From Bacteroidota bacterium (GTDB lineage: Bacteria; Bacteroidota; Bacteroidia; Chitinophagales; Chitinophagaceae), in contig JAEZDC010000083.1 of NCBI GenBank assembly GCA_023429825.1, positions 1 through 19,711 on the forward strand: a DNA stretch of 19,711 nt, read 5' to 3'. The notes under the pieces were generated by a model. That model was not told where the DNA came from and made no database searches. It saw only the letters and a program-made list of their open reading frames with translations. The position numbers were made by a program, and so were the translations under genes. Of the stretch, positions 14,507-19,711 are shown one piece after another. Position 1 is the first letter of the stretch, and every line of letters begins with the position of its first letter.

Positions 14507-15172
14507 TTAGAAGCTGAAACCCACTCCCAGTTTGAATGACCTGTTATATGCATTGAATCTTTTATCTGCATCAACTCTTGATAACCCATGATCATAGCTT
14601 GCAGAAACGTTCACACCGTTACTAAGCTGGTAGCCAATGCCACCTGTTAAAGATGCATCTAACCTGTTGAGTTGTTCCGTAGCATCATAACGCTCGTTAT
14701 ATAAATTGAAGCCAAGGGCACCTGCTGTTGTTCTAAGATCTGCCTTAGCAAGGTATGAGACCTGCGGACCTGCAAACAATTGCAATCCACCGAGGTTTGC
14801 TTTTACCAGTACAGGAATATCAATATAACGTGAGTTGAGTTGCGCTTTAGCATTTGCACCTAAGAACTCCAACCCCTTTACATTCAGATCGCCTCTCATC
14901 GAATATCCTTTTTGTGCATAGTAAACGCCGGGTTCAATAGAAATGGAATTCGTTACAGGAATATTAGCGAAGCCTCCTGCAAACAATCCCAGCTTATCAT
15001 TTGTAGTGACCCAGCCATCTGTATAACCGATGAGATCGCCCAGGCTGTTCATAGATTCGCCACGCAATCCTGCATAGGTGATACCTGCTTTTACACCAAA
15101 CGATGTTTTGCTTTGTGCGAATGAGAGTAAAGAAATGCCAAGTGCGGCAATGAGTAGAATTTGTTTTTTCAT
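14507..15172 (-). CDS. PorT-like outer-membrane beta-barrel protein
   Basis: The product has 221 residues from the ATG at 15172. An in-frame ATG at 15214 adds 14 residues but would place the signal peptide internally, so 15172 is preferred. Signal peptide MKKQILLIAALGISLLSFAQ, cleaved after AQ. The mature part alternates short amphipathic strands with Gly/Asn/Asp turns: FGVKAGITYAGL, ISIEPGVYYAQKGY, RYIDIPVLVKANLG, LQLFAGPQVSYLA, LDASLTGGIGYQL, VNVSASYDHGL. It ends FKLGVGFSF with the terminal Phe needed for barrel insertion. This matches the eight-stranded OMP_b-brl_2/PorT-like family of Bacteroidota. Function is unassigned; most members are structural or of unknown role, so a specific PorT role in type IX secretion is not implied. 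Divergent from the TolB-like gene, with about 110 nt of shared upstream DNA. Confidence 0.9.
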   Translation of the reverse strand: MKKQILLIAALGISLLSFAQSKTSFGVKAGITYAGLRGESMNSLGDLIGYTDGWVTTNDKLGLFAGGFANIPVTNSISIEPGVYYAQKGYSMRGDLNVKGLEFLGANAKAQLNSRYIDIPVLVKANLGGLQLFAGPQVSYLAKADLRTTAGALGFNLYNERYDATEQLNRLDASLTGGIGYQLSNGVNVSASYDHGLSRVDADKRFNAYNRSFKLGVGFSF

Positions 15173-15281
15173 AGATATGGATGTTGTGTAATACAGGTGA
15201 GAACCGGTAAACAAGAAAGAGATTAATACCAGCTATATAAGATTGTGTTAAACGAATACCTGCGTTTGGTATCTTCACAAC

Positions 15282-16145
15282 ATGTCGGCTATGAAAGTAA
15301 ATATCCTGCTCACCACTTTTATTCTATTTACTCATTTCATCTCGATTGCACAGGAAGTTAGGATAGAATCTATTACGAATATAACAGACTCTGCATTTAC
15401 TTATCCTTCATTCAATAAGAGTAATAATTCCATAATTGCACAAAAGAAAGTTGGCAATCACCTCCAGTTGTTCAGTATCAGCGTAGAGGGAAAACAAATA
15501 CAACTCACTTTTGATTCTGCCGATCATAAACATGCAGCTATATCTCCTGATGGAAAGACATTTGCCTATACAAAAGAATGGAATGGCCAGGCTGACATTC
15601 ATCTGTACAGTTTTGACAATGCCAGTGATCGAAATCTTACAAACACACCCGCGTATTATGAAGCACATCCTTCATGGGTGAGTGACAGTGCAATTGTTTT
15701 TAACACCAACCGGTACGACACACTTCAGGAGATCAGCAGCCTCAATCTTATAACCGGTAAGATCACCAGGCTAACTACAAATACGGAAGAAGATACCTAT
15801 GGTTCCATATCACCTAACGGGCAACAACTGGTGTATACCAAATGGCTTGATGGGCAAAGAAACGCTGAGATATATCTTTTATCACTCAGCGATGGGATCG
15901 AAAAACGCATCACACATGACCCCGCCCGTGATGTAGCACCGGTATGGATATCAGATTCACTCATTTCTTATGGCCGTGGAGGTAATCTATTTCTGTACAA
16001 TGTCTTTTCAAAAACACATACCAAATTGATAACCGGGAACAGTGAGTATATATTAGCAAGAGGTGTTCCGGCAGGAGATCATAAAATATTGTGTGAGAAA
16101 ATAAAGAACCGTGTATCTGCAGGTCTTGTAATTATTTCTTTTTAA
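15282..16145 (+). CDS. TolB/WD40-like beta-propeller periplasmic protein
   Basis: The 287-residue product has an N-terminal signal peptide (cleavage near IAQ, residue 24). An ATG three codons later (15291) would give a cleaner signal sequence and may be the true start. The rest is a run of PD40-type blades: LQLFSISVEGKQIQLT, ISPDGKTFAYTK (87-98), IHLYSFDNAS...LT, WVSDSAIVFNTNR, LNLITGKITRLT, ISPNGQQLVYTK (176-187), IYLLSLSDGIEKRIT, WISDSLISYGRGGNLFLY. The xPDGK and IYLxxLxxGxxxxLT patterns are those of TolB-type propellers. About six blades fit in this length. No enzymatic domain; likely a periplasmic binding or scaffold protein. Its stop is directly followed by the pseudogene fragment at 16146, so the downstream end may have been rearranged. 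Confidence 0.85.
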   Translation: MSAMKVNILLTTFILFTHFISIAQEVRIESITNITDSAFTYPSFNKSNNSIIAQKKVGNHLQLFSISVEGKQIQLTFDSADHKHAAISPDGKTFAYTKEWNGQADIHLYSFDNASDRNLTNTPAYYEAHPSWVSDSAIVFNTNRYDTLQEISSLNLITGKITRLTTNTEEDTYGSISPNGQQLVYTKWLDGQRNAEIYLLSLSDGIEKRITHDPARDVAPVWISDSLISYGRGGNLFLYNVFSKTHTKLITGNSEYILARGVPAGDHKILCEKIKNRVSAGLVIISF

Positions 16146-16265
16146 TGCAGAACGCTTTCCCGGCAACGTGCAGCAATGCATGAGCTTTTCAGCTTGCTTA
16201 CTGCAAAAAAGAAAGGTAAAGACGATGACAAAGACCAATTGTTGTTACCGCCGTCAGAATCATAA
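16146..16265 (+). pseudogene. Decayed 3' fragment of a paralogue of the 13263-13982 gene
   Basis: Base for base this matches the end of the array-linked gene. CCCGGCAACGTGCAGCAATG corresponds to CCTGGTAACGTACAGCAGTG (PGNVQQCM), and after an 8-nt deletion the frame resumes as LTAKKKGKDDDKDQLLLPPSES and stops at 16265, compared with LLTAKKKGKGDEDDEQKLLPPAV in the intact copy. The fragment has no start, begins at or just after the stop of the TolB-like gene, and is frameshifted. The shared 16-mer AATAAGGAATGAGAAA follows both copies 20-25 nt past their stops, so the duplication included 3' flanking DNA. Confidence 0.85.
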
Positions 16266-16285
16266 ATCAAAATATCACCTTGCGT

Positions 16286-16341
16286 AATAAGGAATGAGAA
16301 AGTAGGCTAATTACTTACTTAGTTCTCATTCCTTATTTTTT
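16286..16341 (+). terminator. Long hairpin, probable terminator
   Basis: AATAAGGAATGAGAA (16286-16300) and TTCTCATTCCTTATT (16323-16337) form a perfect 15-pair stem. An inner AGTAGG/CTTACT pairing is possible in the 22-nt loop, and T-rich sequence follows. The left arm is the 3'-flank motif of the array-linked gene and the right arm is its inverted copy. It would stop transcripts from the TolB-like gene before the CvfB-like operon. Confidence 0.7.
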
Positions 16342-16362
16342 ATTTCAACTTACCTTCACCCC

Positions 16363-17190
16363 ATGATCGAGATCGGCAAATACAATACACTCACTGTACT
16401 TCGTAAAACAGAAATTGGTGTTTATTTAGATGATGGTGCGGAAGGCATACTGCTTCCGAAAAGATTCGTTCCGCGTAATATTCGTACAGGCGAAGAGATC
16501 GAAGTGTTCTTATATCATGATTCAGAGAATAGAGTTATTGCCACTACACAGCATCCCAAGGGTGTGGTAGGCGATATTGTTTTACTGCGTTGCGTAAGCA
16601 CTACCGGCGCAGGTGCTTTCCTCGACTGGGGATTGATGAAAGATCTGTTCGTTGCCAAAAGCCAGCAATTGAGCATGATGCGCAAAGAAGGAGAATACCT
16701 CGTGAAGATCTACATTGACGAACAGACCGGCCGGATCGCTGCAACAGAAAAAATAGAATTCCAATTGAGCAATGAGTCACTCACAGTAAATGAAATGGAT
16801 GAGGTTGACCTTGTAGCCTATCGCAAAAGCGATCTTGGATGGGTGATGATCATTAATAATGTACACACCGGGTTATTGCACGATAGCCAGGTGTTTCGTG
16901 ATATTGAAGTCGGCGATAAAATGGAAGGCTTCATCAAAACCATAAGACCAGATAACAAGATTGATGTGGTGTTGGGTAAAGCAGGTTATCAAAAGGTGGA
17001 AGATGAAACCGGGAAGATACTTCGGCTGTTAACGGAGCATGAAGGATCATTGCCATACAATGATAAGTCTGCACCTGAAGATATTTACCGCTTCTTTGGT
17101 ATGAGCAAGAAAACATTCAAGATGGCGATCGGCGCTTTGTACAAACAGCGAAAGATATCCATTGATGAGGATGGTATAAAATCTGTGTAG
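16363..17190 (+). CDS. CvfB/YitL-like S1-domain RNA-binding protein
   Basis: The 275-residue product matches the usual CvfB length. Tandem S1-type OB folds span about 1-62 (LTVLRKTEIGVYLDDGAEGILLP split over 10-32), 66-130 (GDIVLLRCVSTTGAGAFLDW, then LFVAKSQQ) and 145-205 (VDLVAYRKSDLGW, HTGLLHDSQVF). A C-terminal winged helix covers about 212-275 (DIYRFFGMSKKTFKMAIGAL, then IDEDGI). In Staphylococcus, CvfB affects virulence gene expression through RNA binding; the role in Bacteroidota is not established. Cytosolic, no signal peptide. First gene of a likely operon: the next gene begins 33 nt downstream. Confidence 0.93.
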   Translation: MIEIGKYNTLTVLRKTEIGVYLDDGAEGILLPKRFVPRNIRTGEEIEVFLYHDSENRVIATTQHPKGVVGDIVLLRCVSTTGAGAFLDWGLMKDLFVAKSQQLSMMRKEGEYLVKIYIDEQTGRIAATEKIEFQLSNESLTVNEMDEVDLVAYRKSDLGWVMIINNVHTGLLHDSQVFRDIEVGDKMEGFIKTIRPDNKIDVVLGKAGYQKVEDETGKILRLLTEHEGSLPYNDKSAPEDIYRFFGMSKKTFKMAIGALYKQRKISIDEDGIKSV

Positions 17191-17223
17191 TAATTTAATT
17201 ACTAACTTCACAAAAACACCATT

Positions 17224-17514
17224 ATGTCACTTACAGAACTTCTTATCCTACTCATCATCGCAGCCGTATGCGGCGGAATAGGTCAGTCTCTCGCTGGTTA
17301 TAACGTTGGTGGATGCCTTGTATCTATAGTAGTGGGTTTTATCGGTGCGTATATAGGTATGTGGATGGCTGCGAAATTTGGCCTGCCTGAGATATTTGCT
17401 ATTAATGTAGGAGGCAAAACTTTCCCGATCATCTGGGCGATCGTAGGTTCAGCGGTGCTCACGCTGATCATTGCATTGATAAGGAAAGCAATATCCGGCG
17501 GACGGCGATATTGA
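17224..17514 (+). CDS. GlsB/YeaQ/YmgE-like small membrane protein
   Basis: The 96-residue product has three membrane segments at about 5-25, 30-51 and 67-87. It has the Gly-rich pattern of the transglycosylase-associated (GlsB/YeaQ/YmgE) family: ICGGIGQSLAGY-like N-terminal segment (AAVCGGIGQSLAGYNVGG), VGFIGAYIGMWMA in the middle, IIWAIVGSAVLTLIIALI at the end, and a basic tail (RKAISGGRRY). Members are stress-induced inner-membrane proteins of unknown biochemical role. It lies 33 nt after the CvfB-like gene and 6 nt before the acetyltransferase, so probably co-transcribed. Confidence 0.9.
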   Translation: MSLTELLILLIIAAVCGGIGQSLAGYNVGGCLVSIVVGFIGAYIGMWMAAKFGLPEIFAINVGGKTFPIIWAIVGSAVLTLIIALIRKAISGGRRY

Positions 17515-17520
17515 TGCGGC

Positions 17521-18039
17521 ATGAGTACTTCTTCACCGGGACATTCATTCATCATTCGTGAGGCCTCACCAGCAGACCTGTCGCAGTTGGTAGAAGTGCA
17601 TGTTACTTCATGGAATGCAACGTACCCCGGCTATCATCCCAAACCAACACCACAGTTAAGGGAAGCGCAGTGGAAGAAGCTATTCGAAGAAAAAGAAGAT
17701 GACTGGTTCTGCTACGTTGTTGAAAATTCCGAAGGGAATATCGTAGGCTTTGCTACGGGCAACAACTTTCAGGATGCTGAACTGCCATACAAAGGGCAAC
17801 TACACAAGATCCATTTCTACAAAGCATATCACCGCATGGGGTTAGGTACTAAGCTGGTAGGATTTGTAGCAAGACGATTATTAAGTAATGGAATTAACTC
17901 TATGATCTTATTTGCTGACCCCGCTAATCCCAATATAGGGTTTTATGATATGCTGGGCGGCGAAAGAATACATGATAAAGAAGGAAAATTCCACGGCGCA
18001 TTCGGATGGATCGACCTGCAGGAACTATCCAGATTGTAA
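17521..18039 (+). CDS. GNAT-family N-acetyltransferase
   Basis: The 172-residue product has a complete GNAT fold. An N-terminal IIREASPADLSQLVEVHV strand-helix is followed by VVENSEGNIVGFATG (66-80), the acetyl-CoA motif A around HKIHFYKAYHRMGLGTKL (95-112; R105, G107 and G109 form the Q/RxxGxG/A loop), and a motif B region ILFADPANPNIGFYDMLGG (129-147). The C-terminal GKFHGAFGWIDL is typical of small-molecule or amino-group acetyltransferases; substrate cannot be inferred. It starts 6 nt after the GlsB-like gene and is the last gene of this plus-strand run, convergent with the nitroreductase. Confidence 0.92.
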   Translation: MSTSSPGHSFIIREASPADLSQLVEVHVTSWNATYPGYHPKPTPQLREAQWKKLFEEKEDDWFCYVVENSEGNIVGFATGNNFQDAELPYKGQLHKIHFYKAYHRMGLGTKLVGFVARRLLSNGINSMILFADPANPNIGFYDMLGGERIHDKEGKFHGAFGWIDLQELSRL

Positions 18040-18081
18040 GCGTAATTACTTACGGAAAAAACAATGTACTCGTTATCTTCC

Positions 18082-18666
18082 CTATTTTACCCAAACCACT
18101 TTTTCTGATATGGGCTTACGCGGCGATGCTGCGGGAATAATATCCACCACGCCACATACATAAAAACCCATCAACTTATCATTCTCTTTTAAATCAAAGT
18201 AAGGTTTAGCACTCTCATAGTATGTAACTCCACCTGTTGTCCAATATCCGCCGTAGCCATGTGCATGTAATGTGAGCGCAAAGTTCTGCACTGCAGCAGC
18301 AACAGCACTGATCTCTTCTATCTCGGGAAACTTCGAATGCGCATCTCGCTTCAGGCAAATGGCAATGACATGAGAAGCTTTTACGAAGTCGCATTTTAAT
18401 TTCTGATACTTGGCTTCTGTAAATTTTTCCCCGCTCTCCTTTTTATATAGCTCCGATTGAAATACACAGAGCTGTTCTATTGCTGAACCGGTATATACTA
18501 TAAACTGCCATGGTTCCGTTCGGCCATGATTGGGTGCCCACGTAGCGTTGGTGAGTGCTTCATCGATGATATCGCCGGGTATCTTCACTCCTGCTTTGAA
18601 ATGCGGGATCTTTACTGACCTTCTTTCACGAATTGCTGAAGTGACTATTTGAGCTTGTTGCATCAC
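18082..18666 (-). CDS. Nitroreductase-family flavoprotein (YdjA-like)
   Basis: The 194-residue product matches the short single-domain branch of the FMN-dependent nitroreductase fold. The FMN phosphate-binding segment RERRSVKIP (13-21), ATWAPNHGRTEPWQFIVY (41-58) and a C-terminal LMGFYVCGVVD plus PRKPISEKVVWV are all diagnostic. Members reduce nitro compounds, quinones or related substrates with NAD(P)H; the physiological substrate is not known. Cytosolic. Two adjacent Met codons open the frame (18666 or 18663). Divergent from the gene at 18822, with 155 nt between them and no clear promoter match. Confidence 0.92.
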   Translation of the reverse strand: MMQQAQIVTSAIRERRSVKIPHFKAGVKIPGDIIDEALTNATWAPNHGRTEPWQFIVYTGSAIEQLCVFQSELYKKESGEKFTEAKYQKLKCDFVKASHVIAICLKRDAHSKFPEIEEISAVAAAVQNFALTLHAHGYGGYWTTGGVTYYESAKPYFDLKENDKLMGFYVCGVVDIIPAASPRKPISEKVVWVK

Positions 18667-18821
18667 GTGAAGATAAAGCTGTTATGAAAATGAATGCGTT
18701 AAGAATGGATTTTGCTTAATGCAATTTTTACCTTTCCTTTATTATATCCATATACATCAGCACTAATCTAAGACACACAGCACGGCAACAGTAATTAAAT
18801 CTTTCATTTTAAATACTGCTT

Positions 18822-19711
18822 ATGCATGCTACACATTTTGTAAAAGCCGGCATTTTCGCGGCTGTTCTCACACTCATTGGTTTCACTTCCTGGGAATTGT
18901 ATTTAAGAAACACCGGCATCAGCATTGACTATGATGATACACCTGCCATGTGGGCAAGCAAACGGGAGCAGGTGTATCTGCCCAAAGAAAAGTCTACCGT
19001 TTTTATTGGCTCTTCCCGTATCAAGTATGATCTCGATATTGATACATGGAAGAACATCACCGGCGACGAACCTATCCAATTGGCAATAGAAGGTTCCAGC
19101 CCGGCACCTGTATTACAAGACCTGGCAGATGATGAAAAGTTCCATGGTAAACTGGTGATAGATGTGACGGAAATACTTTTCTTCAGCCAGTTTCCTCCAC
19201 ACCTGAGCGAGCCCCAGAAAAACGTCAGTTATTTTAAAGACGAGACGCCCTCTCAACGGTTCAGCGCCATGATCAGTTATGCGGCAGAAAGCGAATTACT
19301 TTTCCTGGACAGGTGGAATTATTGTACCAATGCCTTCCTGGATAAACTGGAGGTACCCAGTCGTAAAGGTGTATTCGTATTCCCTGTATTCCCTTTAGAC
19401 TTCGGCAGAATGACAGCAGACCGCCAGGCTAAGATGACTGACCGTTTTTTAGCGGATACGAATTTGCAGAACAAGGTAAAGCAGATATGGAAATACTTAG
19501 GTGATAATAACAGGCAACCGCCCATGTCTGGCAAACCATTAGATGAATTTCTGCTCACCATTAAATCTGCGACAGATAAAATAAAAGCAAGAGGTGGTGA
19601 AGTGATTTTTGTTCGCACACCTTCGAGTGGTCCTTTTTATATGGGAGAAAGCCAGGGATTTCCAAGAGATAAATATTGGGACAGGCTTCTTACAGTTACT
19701 CAATGTAAAGG
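18822..19711 (+). CDS. Membrane-anchored SGNH-like protein, 3' end beyond window
   Basis: The frame is open from the ATG at 18822 to the right edge (296 complete codons). Residues about 5-25 form an uncleaved membrane anchor (VKAGIFAAVLTLIGFTSW). VFIGSSRIKYDLD (about 62-74) resembles block I of SGNH hydrolases with GSS for GDS, followed by a W at the usual place. Near the edge, VIFVRTPSSGPF and RDKYWDRL resemble the run-up to the catalytic Asp/His block, which is cut off. Such anchored SGNH-like proteins often work beside MBOAT acyltransferases in O-acetylation of surface polymers; whether one lies downstream cannot be seen. Activity is uncertain because the His block is missing from the window. 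Confidence 0.7.
   Translation, partial: MHATHFVKAGIFAAVLTLIGFTSWELYLRNTGISIDYDDTPAMWASKREQVYLPKEKSTVFIGSSRIKYDLDIDTWKNITGDEPIQLAIEGSSPAPVLQDLADDEKFHGKLVIDVTEILFFSQFPPHLSEPQKNVSYFKDETPSQRFSAMISYAAESELLFLDRWNYCTNAFLDKLEVPSRKGVFVFPVFPLDFGRMTADRQAKMTDRFLADTNLQNKVKQIWKYLGDNNRQPPMSGKPLDEFLLTIKSATDKIKARGGEVIFVRTPSSGPFYMGESQGFPRDKYWDRLLTVTQCK

Noticed and set aside
18036..18054. CGTAA/TTACG hairpin after the acetyltransferase gene as a terminator
   Set aside because: A five-pair AT-rich stem with no T-run on either strand.

Overview
The window looks like a chromosomal segment of a Bacteroidota bacterium, probably close to Chitinophagaceae. The reasons are a very large secreted GloVer/LamG/TSP3 protein, a PorT-like outer-membrane barrel, starts with little or no Shine-Dalgarno sequence, one clean Bacteroidota-type promoter (TTTG - 19 nt - TAATTTTG), and strong GCCCG/CGGGC terminators. 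No tRNA, rRNA, CRISPR array, transposase or phage gene was recognised.

Layout. (1) 1-5198, minus: most of a giant secreted beta-propeller/lectin/calcium-repeat protein whose C-terminus lies beyond the left edge. (2) 5689-7014: the housekeeping gene ahcY with its terminator. (3) 7191-7339, minus: a promoter-to-terminator unit of about 110 nt with no ORF, a candidate structured small RNA. (4) 7455-12632: a four-gene, tightly spaced plus-strand cassette that resembles a defence island. It holds an MmeI-like single-chain (type IIL) restriction-modification enzyme, a membrane/coiled-coil protein, a PLD-fold nuclease-like protein with a degenerate zinc ribbon, and an unrecognised protein. (5) 12872-13982: nine degenerate repeats with an exact 42-nt period, running directly into an unrecognised 239-residue protein gene. 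(6) 14093-16145: three envelope genes (small secreted protein, outer-membrane barrel, TolB-like propeller). These are followed immediately by a decayed second copy of the 3' end of the 239-residue gene (16146-16265) and a long hairpin. (7) 16363-18039: CvfB-like RNA-binding protein, GlsB-like membrane protein and GNAT acetyltransferase, likely one operon. (8) 18082-18666, minus: a nitroreductase. (9) 18822-19711: the 5' part of a membrane-anchored SGNH-like protein cut by the right edge.

The most unusual parts are the 42-nt array with its linked gene and decayed paralogue, the orphan minus-strand RNA unit between ahcY and the restriction gene, and the restriction/PLD cassette. In the cassette, the restriction gene carries an in-frame palindromic insertion and the PLD protein has lost the second half of each cysteine pair in its zinc ribbon. 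All functional statements come from motif reading by eye; no database search was possible.
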